DNA of 41,524 bases. Source: Actinomycetes bacterium. Its GTDB lineage: Bacteria > Actinomycetota > Coriobacteriia > Coriobacteriales > Eggerthellaceae. This document shows, piece by piece, positions 16,054 through 24,587 of the stretch. The DNA lies in contig JAEWQO010000116.1 of the NCBI GenBank assembly GCA_023460315.1, forward strand, positions 1-41,524. The letters are read 5' to 3'. A model generated the notes under the pieces. It was not told where the DNA came from. It saw only the letters and a program-made list of their open reading frames with translations, and made no database searches. Position numbers and translations under genes: made by a program. The first letter of the stretch is position 1. The number at the start of each line of letters is the position of its first letter.

Positions 16054-16761
16054 TCACGAAAGGGGAAGCTGGAAACCGGACACCTGCTGGCCAAGCCAAG
16101 GTTCAAGATAGGTTGGCATATACCAAGCGAACAACGATCCTACAAGCGTTATGGAGCAGATCATGACAAGCGTCTGGGTACGGGGACGCAATTTGGATAA
16201 ACGCCGCTCAAGCAAGGGAAAAACAACAAAGGCGCATATGGTTATCAACACGGCGTACCAGAGGTCGTTGACTAGATACGCCTGGTTCAGAACGGTCCAA
16301 TCGTAGCCAGTAAAATCCCAAAGAGGATAGACGCCCTGTTCGTTTGGCTGATTCAACAGAAGGCCCATAATGAGCTCGGTGAGAAAGGCTATGAGGAAGG
16401 CCACACCAAAAACCACGGCCACATTGAGAGTTTTCGAACGCAACTGCCGATGTATGCGCTCCTTCAGCGGAATGATGAGGAAGAAGAAGAAAATCGTGCA
16501 GATGGAATACACCCACATCGGCTTGAAGGGACGCAGCCATATGTCCGCGTAGTTGGGATCGTTGGCCGTGAAGCTGCCCAGATGAAAACCAATGCCCGTA
16601 TAAACGTTTTCGATGAGATGACCGACGACCGCCATGAGCACCGTATAGGTGATGACCCGCTTCCAAAAATTGGGACAGGTCACTTGGAAAATAACGTACT
16701 CGAACAGAAAATGAATTTTCCGTTCGACCGTTTGAAGTGTGGCTGTGGCGGTAACTGTCAT
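16054..16761 (-). CDS. Integral membrane protein, possibly the putative ABC-transporter type IV (CmpB-like) family
   Basis: This 235-residue protein has about six hydrophobic helices and no enzyme motif. The stretch AFLIAFLTELIMGLLLNQP followed by LWDFTGYDW is like the 'E...L......WDYS' core of the Pfam family called putative ABC-transporter type IV, and a charged loop (PLKERIHRQLRSK) separates the two halves. The match is by pattern only. The ribosome site is weak; ATG 16761 is the first good start. It stands alone: it converges with the aminotransferase gene and is divergent from the glycine-riboswitch transporter. No function can be assigned from context. Confidence 0.6.
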   Translation of the reverse strand: MTVTATATLQTVERKIHFLFEYVIFQVTCPNFWKRVITYTVLMAVVGHLIENVYTGIGFHLGSFTANDPNYADIWLRPFKPMWVYSICTIFFFFLIIPLKERIHRQLRSKTLNVAVVFGVAFLIAFLTELIMGLLLNQPNEQGVYPLWDFTGYDWTVLNQAYLVNDLWYAVLITICAFVVFPLLERRLSKLRPRTQTLVMICSITLVGSLFAWYMPTYLEPWLGQQVSGFQLPLS

Positions 16762-16948
16762 TCGCGCATCGTAACATAGCCGTTACCGCTCTGTTGATCC
16801 ATCGTATTCTCTCCATGTTCTCATCAACCATTGTCCACGAGCGCCGACAACCCCCTGAACAAGCCTCCGGATGGAGCAAACTCAGCGCGACGATGACTTC
16901 CAACGAATGCTTGTGCCGAGAATTTCTACCAAACTTGAAGGAGTTACC

Positions 16949-16957
16949 TGCTACAAT
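16949..16957 (+). promoter_or_regulatory. Candidate extended -10 promoter for the glycine-riboswitch leader
   Basis: TGCTACAAT (16949-16957) is an extended -10 (TGn plus TACAAT). No clear -35 lies at the right spacing, as is common for extended -10 promoters. It would start RNA near 16964 and give a 270-base leader that contains the whole aptamer. Confidence 0.4.
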
Positions 16958-17017
16958 GCGCTTGCACTTTTATAGCGTCATCCCGTTGATGCGCTCTGGA
17001 TCAAGCGAAACAGGGCG

Positions 17018-17112
17018 AGGAGGGGTCTCTGGAGAATTCCGGCCATCAGGATCGGATGCCGAAGGGGCAAAGCGGAAACGCTGAAACTCTCAGGCAAAAG
17101 GACAGAGCGAAG
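17018..17112 (+). ncRNA. Glycine riboswitch (single aptamer) upstream of AGCS symporter
   Basis: The conserved glycine aptamer core is plain: TCTCTGGAGA (17026-17035), TGCCGAAGGGGCAA (about 17057-17070), and AAACTCTCAGGCAAAAGGAC (about 17084-17103) followed by AGAG. CTCTG (17027-17031) pairs with CAGAG (17103-17107) as P1. Only one aptamer is clear, with no second full copy upstream. A self-complementary GCGCACGTGCGC (17125-17136) just downstream may be part of the expression platform. It precedes an alanine/glycine symporter by about 120 bases, as known for this class. Whether glycine turns the gene up or down cannot be told without folding. Confidence 0.93.
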
Positions 17113-17232
17113 CTTTACGTCGTCGCGCACGTGCGCCCTGCATTCGCGCGTCTCAGGTTTCCTCTTCCTTCCAGTTCGACCAATCGAATCTCTGCGGGTT
17201 TCGCATAAGTAAATGATGAAGAAAGGAAACCT

Positions 17233-18702
17233 GTGGAAGGCTTTTTCGGCACAGTCAATGCGGCGCTCGTCACCATCGACGACTTCATTTGGGGCATCCC
17301 CCTCATGGTCCTCATCCTCTTTGGAGGAATACTCTTAACCACTCGTCTGCGAGGCCTTCAATTCCGTCAGCTTCCTCGAGCCCTTCGCTATATGCTCAAG
17401 AACGAGACAGGCGGAGAAGGTGAGGTCACCAGCTTCGGGGCCCTCTGCACGGCGCTTTCGGCCACCATCGGAACCGGCAACATCGTCGGCGTTGCAACGG
17501 CCATTGTCGCCGGCGGTCCTGGAGCCATGTTCTGGATGTGGGTCGCCGCCCTGTTTGGCATGGCAACCAAATTTTCCGAGGGATTGCTTGCGGTCAAATA
17601 TCGCAGCGTCGACAAGAAGACCGGGCACACACTCGGGGGCCCGTTTTATTACATCGAGCGGGGCATGGGGCAGAAATGGCGCTGGCTCGCCAAAACATTT
17701 GCCTTTTTTGGCATGTGTGTCGGGCTTTTTGGAATCGGAACATTCACCCAAGTCAATTCTATATCAACGGCTATCACTGGCTTTTTCGATCCTGACAAGG
17801 CAATGACGGTCAGCATTCTTGGCATGGACTATTCCATCGCGACCGTCATCGGCTCACTCGTCTTGGCCGTGCTCGTCGGCCTTGTCGTCATTGGCGGCTT
17901 GAAACGTATCGCCAAGGTTTCCGAACGCGTGATTCCTGCCATGGTGGTGATCTACGTGGGCTTCTCTCTCATTCTCATCTTTGCGAACCTCGACAAGCTT
18001 CCTGGAGCATTTGTAACCATTATCGAAGGCGCCTTTGGCATGCAGGCAGTTGCCGGCGGCATGCTCGGTGCAATTATCATAGCCATGCAGAAGGGCATCG
18101 CGCGAGGCATCTTCTCAAACGAGGCAGGCCTCGGCTCAGCTCCCATCGCAGCAGCTGCAGCGCAGACAAAAGAACCCGTGAGACAGGGCCTCGTCTCCAT
18201 GACGGGAACATTCCTTGACACCATCATCGTCTGCTCGATGACGGGCCTTGCCCTTGTCATGACAGGTGCCTACGAGATACCGGGACTCGAGGGAGCAGCG
18301 GTCACCAACGCAGCGTTTCAAGCAGGGTTGCCGTTCATTCCCGCAGACATCGTCTCGTTTGTGCTCATGGCTTGCCTGGTGCTCTTCGGCTTCACGACCA
18401 TTCTTGGATGGGACTATTATGGCGAACGCTGCCTTGAGTATTTCAGCAACGGCAATATGAAATCGGTCAACGTGTACCGTTGGCTGTACATTGCCGCCGT
18501 GTTCATCGGTCCCTATATGACCGTCGCAGCCGTATGGACCATTGCCGACATCTTCAACGGACTCATGGCCATACCAAACATGATAGCGCTCATTGCCCTG
18601 TCGGGAGTCGTGGTAAAAGAGACCAAGGACTACTTCGCACGGCTGAGGGCGGCATCCGGCGATGAGGAAGAGATGAAACCGCGCGTCGCTGAAAATATCT
18701 GA
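17233..18702 (+). CDS. Alanine/glycine:cation symporter family protein (AGCS)
   Basis: This 489-residue protein has about 11 helices. It shows the AGCS signature GTGNIVGVATAIVAGGPGAM (residues about 80-100), the family LGGPFYYIERGMG segment (about residues 138-150), and GIFSNEAGLGSAPIAAAAA near residue 300. The family carries alanine and/or glycine with sodium across the cytoplasmic membrane. The GTG at 17233 follows AAAGGAA. The upstream glycine riboswitch argues that glycine is the physiological substrate, although no glycine-cleavage genes are in this window. A terminator-like hairpin follows at 18724. Confidence 0.92.
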   Translation: MEGFFGTVNAALVTIDDFIWGIPLMVLILFGGILLTTRLRGLQFRQLPRALRYMLKNETGGEGEVTSFGALCTALSATIGTGNIVGVATAIVAGGPGAMFWMWVAALFGMATKFSEGLLAVKYRSVDKKTGHTLGGPFYYIERGMGQKWRWLAKTFAFFGMCVGLFGIGTFTQVNSISTAITGFFDPDKAMTVSILGMDYSIATVIGSLVLAVLVGLVVIGGLKRIAKVSERVIPAMVVIYVGFSLILIFANLDKLPGAFVTIIEGAFGMQAVAGGMLGAIIIAMQKGIARGIFSNEAGLGSAPIAAAAAQTKEPVRQGLVSMTGTFLDTIIVCSMTGLALVMTGAYEIPGLEGAAVTNAAFQAGLPFIPADIVSFVLMACLVLFGFTTILGWDYYGERCLEYFSNGNMKSVNVYRWLYIAAVFIGPYMTVAAVWTIADIFNGLMAIPNMIALIALSGVVVKETKDYFARLRAASGDEEEMKPRVAENI

Positions 18703-18723
18703 GAAATTCGCCTGAACACCGGT

Positions 18724-18760
18724 GCGGCTCAGGAGAATCGAAAGATTTCGCCTGAGCCGC
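18724..18760 (+). terminator. Terminator hairpin after the AGCS symporter
   Basis: GCGGCTCAGG (18724-18733) pairs perfectly with CCTGAGCCGC (18751-18760); the loop contains GAATC-GAAA-GATTT, which can extend the stem. The tail CCGTTTC is a poor T-run, so termination may be partial or factor-assisted. Confidence 0.55.
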
Positions 18761-18858
18761 CCGTTTCAAAACCTCGAGGAGAACAACCCGGCAAGGAAAA
18801 AGGGGGGCCGCACATGCACAACCCCCAAAGCATCACCATGGCGAGCGACTCCAGCTCA

Positions 18859-18922
18859 AACCCAAAGTCCCGCGGCATAACCCCCTTGCTCCGTCACTGA
18901 ACAAGGGGATTATGCTTGGGTT
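18859..18922 (-). terminator. Long stem-loop downstream of the C1 protease gene
   Basis: GCATAACCCCCTTG (18875-18888) pairs with CAAGGGGATTATGC (18902-18915) with one mismatch. Outside it, AACCCAA (18859-18865) pairs with TTGGGTT (18916-18922), leaving a nine-base bulge. It lies immediately beyond the stop of the leftward protease gene and is the likely transcription end for it. Confidence 0.6.
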
Positions 18923-18924
18923 CT

Positions 18925-21126
18925 CTATCGAGGATCCCTGTGCTGTTCCGATCGCCTGCCGCGCGCACGTCTGGCGACAGAGCCAAACACGGCAGCCGCA
19001 ATCGCGATCGCTGCCAAGGATGTCGTTGCAGACAGGCTGGGGTCACCTGTCGACGCAAGCCTGCTTGCGCTTAAACTGCCGGGGGCATCTTCCTCGCCAG
19101 CGCCCTGGATGAGCTGTCCGTCCTTGCCAAGCGAAAGATAATACGTCACCAGGGAGCCTTCATCCACGTATGCCCCCGGATTGAAATCCTGACCAGACAC
19201 ACGTCCTGCCTCTACCGAATCGGAATACTGGGGTTCGCCCGCTTGACCCCGGAGACCGAGCTGCTCAAGTGTCAAGAGTGCTTCTGCCTCAGTCAGGTTG
19301 CTCAAATCCGGCACGGCAACCGTTTTCGACGAAGGAGGATCGGCTGCAGGATCCGCGTAGGCCTTAAGGGCGAAATTGTCGTAGTCGTAGATATCCCGCT
19401 TCTCAGCGACGTACAGTGTCTCCTTGATCTCGTCAATGCCATCGACCCAGTCCGACCACGTTCCCTCTTCACATAAAAAGCTCTCGCCCCGATTCACCAC
19501 CCCGACAGCATACGTGCTTCTTTCTGTGCCTTCACGTTCGCTCATGTACTCCAAGCTCTTTTTATTCAAGGCCGCATCGGCAAAGATCTCATATCCAGCA
19601 GACGAGGTGACGGTGGCCACCACCGAATAGTGCTGCCCTTTCGCAACAAAGAAGCTTTCATCCAGCTGCGCGCGATGATAGCCGCCATATTGATACGTCT
19701 CCGAAAACTCCGTGAGCAGCGTTCCATCCTGAGGGTTCGAATAGGCTTCGTTCAGAAGATACAGCTGATAGGTGACCGTGCTGCCAGGACTTGCGGTTTC
19801 ACAGGAAAGGGCGCGAACCGTCTGAGACTCCTCCGCCTCAAACACGTTCGCCATCGAAGCACGTTCCGTCATCTCGATGCTCGAAACGCCGCTTGAAGGA
19901 AGGTAATCATATTGATTGATCAGATAGTAGTCGGCACCCTCGCCGTAGCTGTCAGTCTTGTACTCAAACGATTCGGGGAGAGAAAGGCTCTTGTCATAAT
20001 ATGATAAATAAAAATACCCGCTGCCGTCGACACCCCACCCTTCTGGATTGGCATGGGGGAATTCAGCATCGACGGATCCCCAGCTGTTCTTGACGATCCA
20101 TGCGCCATCACTTTCCGGTTGATGGCCTTCAATGAAATTGTCTTTCGAGTATGAGTCATCCCACCCGACAATCGTGACCGCATGGGTTACTTCAGCATCG
20201 TCATACGTGTAGTGGGCCCACGTGTCCGTGTTGATGTACCGTGCAGAGCCAGTCTCCCCAGGAGTGAACGTGTCGGCGCAAAAAGCGATTTCAACAGCGC
20301 GGCCATCCGAGACTTCCTGTTTAATGGCATCTGTTCCAACCTGGTTGTATTGATAGTTCCCTTCGTCGTCGCGAAGCGCGGGCGAAGGAAGAATCGAGCT
20401 TTCCTCAAGCTCGAATGCCTGCAAAAAACGGATGCCCTCGGAAACCGACCAATCTCCTTCAGACGCATAAAAGAAAGGGATTCCGTCTGCCCCCAGCTTT
20501 ATCCCCTCTTTGTTTCGGTACGGCGCATCATCTTCAAAAACGGGGCCGATTCCCGAGGAAAAGATGGACGTTGCCGTGAAAGCCAACCCGCCAGAATTAA
20601 GGATGTCGCTCGATTGCCCCGCTGTAGCGTAGATGCCCTCGCCACCCTGTGACCCCTCGTCTTCCGGCAAAGGGGTATAGGCAAACCATGCAGTATGAAG
20701 CTCGGAAAGATCAATCTCGCCGTCAGCGGCGTTCAAACCAAGGCTTGACATGATGCTTGTTTCCGAAGCCGCTATTGCCGCAAAGCCCCAGCATGCTCCC
20801 CAAGGATTCTGTTGCTTGACCGAAGTGACCACTCCTTCATCCCTCAGATCATACGACGAGGGGAAGGATGGGCTGAGGGGACCGTTTCGAAGAGAGATCC
20901 CCTCTTCTTCGTTTTCTTCATAGGAATCGACGTCTCTCAGATAATCTACGATGCCCGTATTGTCGAAGCGCCCGATGGCCTCCAGAGCCTGCTGCGCAAA
21001 CTTGTCGGCGACGCTGCTTTCTGCCGACGATCCTTCGGCATACGCAAGTCCTGGGCAAAGGCTTGCGACAAGGGCAACCGCAAGCGTGCCTCGCACAAGC
21101 CAGGCAAGCACGTTTCTTCGAATCAT
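18925..21126 (-). CDS. Cell-wall-anchored papain-like (C1A) cysteine protease with PASTA domain
   Basis: This 733-residue secreted protein has a signal peptide (residues 1-30, ending LAYA), a C1A peptidase domain (about 87-385), a lectin-like beta region (about 400-590), one PASTA domain (603-667) and a sorting signal: LASTG at 690-694, a hydrophobic helix, then a basic tail. The catalytic set is complete: Gln106 and Cys112 in QQNPWGACWGF, His315 in THAVTIVGW, Asn347 in IVKNSWGS. LAxTG signals are typical of class E sortases of Actinobacteria. PASTA binds peptidoglycan or muropeptides, so a wall-bound protease acting on host, dietary or wall-linked proteins is likely. AAGGAG precedes ATG 21126. 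A run of nine Gs lies 136 bases upstream. Confidence 0.88.
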   Translation of the reverse strand: MIRRNVLAWLVRGTLAVALVASLCPGLAYAEGSSAESSVADKFAQQALEAIGRFDNTGIVDYLRDVDSYEENEEEGISLRNGPLSPSFPSSYDLRDEGVVTSVKQQNPWGACWGFAAIAASETSIMSSLGLNAADGEIDLSELHTAWFAYTPLPEDEGSQGGEGIYATAGQSSDILNSGGLAFTATSIFSSGIGPVFEDDAPYRNKEGIKLGADGIPFFYASEGDWSVSEGIRFLQAFELEESSILPSPALRDDEGNYQYNQVGTDAIKQEVSDGRAVEIAFCADTFTPGETGSARYINTDTWAHYTYDDAEVTHAVTIVGWDDSYSKDNFIEGHQPESDGAWIVKNSWGSVDAEFPHANPEGWGVDGSGYFYLSYYDKSLSLPESFEYKTDSYGEGADYYLINQYDYLPSSGVSSIEMTERASMANVFEAEESQTVRALSCETASPGSTVTYQLYLLNEAYSNPQDGTLLTEFSETYQYGGYHRAQLDESFFVAKGQHYSVVATVTSSAGYEIFADAALNKKSLEYMSEREGTERSTYAVGVVNRGESFLCEEGTWSDWVDGIDEIKETLYVAEKRDIYDYDNFALKAYADPAADPPSSKTVAVPDLSNLTEAEALLTLEQLGLRGQAGEPQYSDSVEAGRVSGQDFNPGAYVDEGSLVTYYLSLGKDGQLIQGAGEEDAPGSLSASRLASTGDPSLSATTSLAAIAIAAAVFGSVARRARGRRSEQHRDPR

Positions 21127-21218
21127 AGAGGATCTCCTTGTTTCTTCAGCAAAGAACAGAACAGGCGATGTGCAATCGCACTCACCGTTCTTTATACGGG
21201 AAAATTCCTTGGCAGACT

Positions 21219-21236
21219 ATCATTGGATTCAATGAT
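21219..21236 (+). repeat. Hairpin followed by T-tract upstream of the protease gene
   Basis: ATCATTG (21219-21225) pairs with CAATGAT (21230-21236) around GATT, then TTTTCTC. On the plus strand it has terminator form, but no plus-strand gene precedes it. It may stop antisense RNA entering from the protease region or act as an operator for that gene. Confidence 0.45.
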
Positions 21237-21261
21237 TTTTCTCGTAATCGCTGATAAACAA

Positions 21262-21270
21262 GGGGGGGGG
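21262..21270. repeat. Homopolymeric G9 tract
   Basis: Nine consecutive Gs (C9 on the protease-coding strand) lie in the gap between the C1 protease (start 21126) and the diguanylate cyclase (end 21408). Such tracts are prone to slipped-strand change in length. It is upstream of the protease promoter region, not inside a coding sequence. Confidence 0.9.
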
Positions 21271-21407
21271 TTCTTCTGACAATATCGTGGAGCGTTCAGA
21301 ACCAAGGCCAGTTCGCGACGACCCAGGGGATCGCTCTACGTGCTAGGTCGATGCATCGTCCGGCAAGGGTATCCCTGCGCAATGCACCCCAGCAATCCCT
21401 ATTCAAC

Positions 21408-22322
21408 CTACTTTTCCACCCTGTTCCGTCCTGCTTTTTTCGCCCGATAGAGAGCAGTGTCGGCCTCGGCTACCCAGTCATCTATGCCGCCTTGGCCCGC
21501 TTGGTACTCCGCCGCGCCCATGCTGACCGTCAGCGACTGCGTGTCGGCAAAGCAATGCTCCGAAACAAGCCCTGCTATCCTTCTTCCCATGCTCACGGCA
21601 CCATCGACATCAAGGCCAGGCATGAGCAGAATGAACTCATCACCTCCCCAGCGCACGAAATAATCGTCCTCGCGAATTGCTCCGGCGACAATCCTGCAGA
21701 ATTCCACCAACACGGCATCGCCCACATCATGCCCCCATGCGTCGTTCACTTCCTTGAACCGGTCAACATCAATCATGAGAAGCGAGACCGGAGCTCCTGT
21801 CAGATCAGATTCCTCCATGCTGTATCCCGCAACTTCAAAGAAATAGCGGCGAAGCCACGTCCCCGTGAGAAAGTCGGTCGAAGCCTCCCGCATAAGCTTG
21901 TTGCGTTCGAGAGCGAACCTTCGCTCGCTTTCGCCAAGCTTCCTTTCCGTCTCCTTTTCCTCACTCGTATCCCGTATAAAGCAGACGATGAGCAACCCGT
22001 CGTCGCGTGGCACCGACATGGTCACGTCAACGGGAATGAGACGACCGTCCTTATGGCGATAGAGAGATGAGATATGGGCGACATCGCCACTCCTCACAGG
22101 AATGGCGAGACGACCCTGAGGCCCCAAATCCCGACGGTGAACCATCGGGTCGAGGTCAAGTACGCTCATGTTGAGGAATTCGTCTTCGGAGTAACCGATA
22201 TCCGCGCAGAGAGCCTGGTTGACGTAAAGGATATTCCCCCCTGGATCAGTCCAGAATATTCCATCGGGACTATTCTCCATGCTCCAAAGCGCATAGGAAA
22301 GTTTATCTGCTTCGTCGATCAT
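21408..22322 (-). CDS. PAS-GGDEF diguanylate cyclase
   Basis: This 304-residue protein has no membrane segment. It has a PAS domain (residues about 10-120), a short coiled linker rich in E, R and K (121-145), then a GGDEF domain (about 146-304) with an intact active site RWGGDEF (226-230), metal-binding Asp185 in LLMIDVDRFK, and an allosteric inhibitory RxxD (REDD, 217-220) exactly five residues before the active site. It should make cyclic di-GMP from two GTP and be product-inhibited. The PAS sensor has no obvious heme or flavin cysteine, so the cue is unknown. AAGGGAAA precedes ATG 22322. No c-di-GMP effector or phosphodiesterase is in the window. Confidence 0.9.
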   Translation of the reverse strand: MIDEADKLSYALWSMENSPDGIFWTDPGGNILYVNQALCADIGYSEDEFLNMSVLDLDPMVHRRDLGPQGRLAIPVRSGDVAHISSLYRHKDGRLIPVDVTMSVPRDDGLLIVCFIRDTSEEKETERKLGESERRFALERNKLMREASTDFLTGTWLRRYFFEVAGYSMEESDLTGAPVSLLMIDVDRFKEVNDAWGHDVGDAVLVEFCRIVAGAIREDDYFVRWGGDEFILLMPGLDVDGAVSMGRRIAGLVSEHCFADTQSLTVSMGAAEYQAGQGGIDDWVAEADTALYRAKKAGRNRVEK

Positions 22323-22533
22323 GGCCGTTTCCCTTCATAGGCAGAATGCCATCGTACCCCAGCAGATCGTCTTTTTTTGACCTCAGGTTACATTGAAAGG
22401 TCTTCGTAAAGCTTTTGAGAGAAGGAGCACGAGGCACAACCGGAAACGCAGCGCAACAGGTCCTTCTTCCCACTGTGCAACTCGTGATTCGTTGTTCCAA
22501 GCGATGCTTCGCCTCTTCCCCATCGCTGTCTAT

Positions 22534-22617
22534 TTGACCATAACCGATAGGATTATTAATTTCTCACCTGGGAAAATGAACTATACTAATAATTATTACT
22601 TTTATTATCAGTATAGT
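22534..22617 (+). promoter_or_regulatory. Promoter and A+T-rich inverted repeat upstream of the lipoprotein gene
   Basis: TTGACC (22534-22539), 17 bases, then TAATTT (22557-22562) is a plausible promoter. Downstream, ACTATACT (22580-22587) and AGTATAGT (22610-22617) are perfect inverted arms, extendable inward through AATAAT/ATTAT with one bulge, ending 35 bases before the ATG at 22652. The block is far richer in A+T than its surroundings. It is probably an operator or leader hairpin. The remainder of the 22323-22651 gap holds nothing recognisable. Confidence 0.45.
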
Positions 22618-22651
22618 GCTGATATCTGAGGGATACAGGACGGAAGGAACC

Positions 22652-23410
22652 ATGAGGGGAGTCTTATCGAAGTTCGGTGCACTACCCACATGGGGAAAAG
22701 TGACCTCGATCGTTCTGGCATTGGCACTTGTGGGATCAGCCTCAAGCGCATGCAGTAAGACGCATGAAGACACGACCACCGAGACCCAAACGGTGCAAGA
22801 GCCGGCCAAAACCACCTACACGACCACCTCCGAAGCAGCGTTGAAGGCGCTCGACGTGGGAAAAGCAGCCGTGTTCGAGCCGTATGAAGTCACCGTCGTG
22901 TCGGCCAGTGCGGCAGACGGAAAAACCGTCGTCTCACTCAAAATAAAGGCTCACGACGAAAGTCAGAAGCTCGCCACCAGGTATCTGCAAACCGAGAGCG
23001 CCTCGGAACTGGAAACCTCGTTCCCCGATGGAAAGATATCCTGCGCAGCAAATTCCGAAGTCACAGGAACAATTACCCTCAACAGCGATACACTCACCGA
23101 GTTACGCTGGAATAACTGGGACCATGAAGCCACGTGGAAGCTGCCCGCCCAGCAGGAAGAACCGACACCCGCTGCCACAGCGCCGGCATCCGCCGAAAAC
23201 GCGACCGCCACCCCACCGGCAGAACCGGAGCCAGCGGCATCGGCCCCCGTGACCGAACCCCAAACCATCACGGTGTATGTGACAAACACGGGCGAAAAGT
23301 ATCATTCGTCCGGATGCCAGTATCTGAGGCAGAGCTGCATCGAAATAGATCTGGACAATGCTCTCGCCCAAGGATACACGCCCTGCAGCAAGTGCAACCC
23401 GCCAAGGTAA
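22652..23410 (+). CDS. Lipoprotein with Ada-like metal-binding C-terminal motif
   Basis: This is a 252-residue protein. Its N-terminal hydrophobic segment ends in a lipobox-like GSASSAC, so it is probably anchored outside the membrane. Residues about 40-165 form an unassigned beta-rich domain (VTVVSASAADGKTVVSLKIK...), then a Pro/Ala/Glu linker, then VYVTNTGEKYHSSGCQYL and GYTPCSKCNPP. This last block, with its four cysteines and His-Ser-Ser-Gly-Cys, resembles the Ada zinc-binding type domain found at the C-terminus of many extracellular Gram-positive proteins. Function unknown. ATG 22652 is chosen for GGAAGGAA just before it; the frame could extend 12 codons upstream. Confidence 0.65.
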   Translation: MRGVLSKFGALPTWGKVTSIVLALALVGSASSACSKTHEDTTTETQTVQEPAKTTYTTTSEAALKALDVGKAAVFEPYEVTVVSASAADGKTVVSLKIKAHDESQKLATRYLQTESASELETSFPDGKISCAANSEVTGTITLNSDTLTELRWNNWDHEATWKLPAQQEEPTPAATAPASAENATATPPAEPEPAASAPVTEPQTITVYVTNTGEKYHSSGCQYLRQSCIEIDLDNALAQGYTPCSKCNPPR

Positions 23411-23472
23411 AGGGGCAAACGCCCGTGGGTTTGTAGACAAGGGGTTTCCGTCGACCGCCGGAAGCGGAGACC

Positions 23473-24405
23473 TCAGTCCTCCTTTGCAGAAGGAGAAGAC
23501 CTTCCACCAGATAGTTCGTATTTATCCCGAATGAAACGTCGCAGATCCTGCGTCGCAAGCTTGAGGGGACGGCCAAGTCTGTTGGCCAGTCCAAGCGGAA
23601 CCGTAAAGGAATCCTCAGGAGCCAGGGGCACATACGAGATGCCCTCGGGATGATCGTCGGCGTAACAGGCAGGAGAAAAGTCAATGCCTGAACCCGAACG
23701 CACGAATTCATGGGCACGCTCCAAGCTGAAAGGCATGGCGGCGAAACGAGGGGTGATCTGGGATCGTTCATAGCCTTCTACGATTTTTCTATAGGAAAGA
23801 TTCAGGTCAGGCACGGGAAAGATGTCGAATTCAGCAAGATCGACAAATCTGACGCATTCTTTTTGCGCAAGCGGAGACCCCGATGCAACAGCAACGAGCA
23901 GGCGCGCGTCTGCCAGCTTCACAAACTCATAGTGCGACGGATTGGGCTTCCCCGCGATGAACGCAAGGTCAGCTGCCCCATGGTCAAGAGCGGCGAGGCA
24001 CGCGTCGCTCGAAAGCTCGAAAAGGCGCACATCGATGGAAGGATGCAGCGCCTGAAAACGCTTGACATCCCGAATCGTGAACCCATCCCCCTCCATCGGC
24101 AATGTCGCCGTTGCATAGGCAAACCCGACAGAGGAATCCTCGCTTTGATGAAAACGGGCGACCCTCTCCTTGAAGTTCTGCACGTCTTGCATGATGTCGA
24201 TGCTGTGATCAAGAGCAATCATGCCGAAGCGCGTAAGCTCGATGCCCTGCTTGGTGCGGAGGAACAGCGGTGCGCCCAATTCGGCCTCAAGCGAGGCGAT
24301 GGCCGCCGAAAGGGTCTGCTGTGTGACATATGACGCCTTCGCAGCTGCAGAAAACGATCCAGCATGGGCGGCAAGACGAAAGTATTCCAGCTGCCTGAGT
24401 TCCAA
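23473..24405 (-). CDS. LysR-family transcriptional regulator
   Basis: A 310-residue regulator begins at TTG 24405 (LELRQLEYFRLAAHAGSFSA), preceded by GGAGGGG at seven bases; this is where the family helix-turn-helix starts. The HTH is AAAKASYVTQQTLSAAIASLE (about 18-38), followed by the LFLRTKQGIELTRFG wing. The ligand-binding domain follows (about 90-295). An upstream ATG at 24435 would add ten unneeded residues. It sits downstream of, and in the same direction as, the copy 3 Tat flavoprotein, unlike the divergent pairs elsewhere in the window. It is the best candidate regulator for that gene. Confidence 0.85.
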   Translation of the reverse strand: MELRQLEYFRLAAHAGSFSAAAKASYVTQQTLSAAIASLEAELGAPLFLRTKQGIELTRFGMIALDHSIDIMQDVQNFKERVARFHQSEDSSVGFAYATATLPMEGDGFTIRDVKRFQALHPSIDVRLFELSSDACLAALDHGAADLAFIAGKPNPSHYEFVKLADARLLVAVASGSPLAQKECVRFVDLAEFDIFPVPDLNLSYRKIVEGYERSQITPRFAAMPFSLERAHEFVRSGSGIDFSPACYADDHPEGISYVPLAPEDSFTVPLGLANRLGRPLKLATQDLRRFIRDKYELSGGRSSPSAKED

Positions 24406-24507
24406 GAAATCACCCCTCCCCGGGTTTACTGACATCATAGCGCGCCAAGCATTTCTGGCAAGACCGAAGCGACAAGACCAACGCTTGCGAGACGTTCTAA
24501 AAGAAGT

Positions 24508-24546
24508 GCCAGCAAAACGGCTTGGAGGGGAGGACCTTTTGCTGGC
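24508..24546 (-). terminator. Terminator-like stem-loop after flavoprotein copy 3
   Basis: GCCAGCAAAA (24508-24517) and TTTTGCTGGC (24537-24546) are perfect 10-bp arms with a 19-base loop. On the minus strand the stem is followed by ACTTCTTTTAG. It lies between the flavoprotein and the LysR gene. A second short pair, CTAGCTT/AAGCTAG (24562-24591), overlaps the flavoprotein stop. Confidence 0.5.
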
Positions 24547-24587
24547 GCGCACTCTGCTTGGCTAGCTTGGCAAACGAAACGGGAAAG

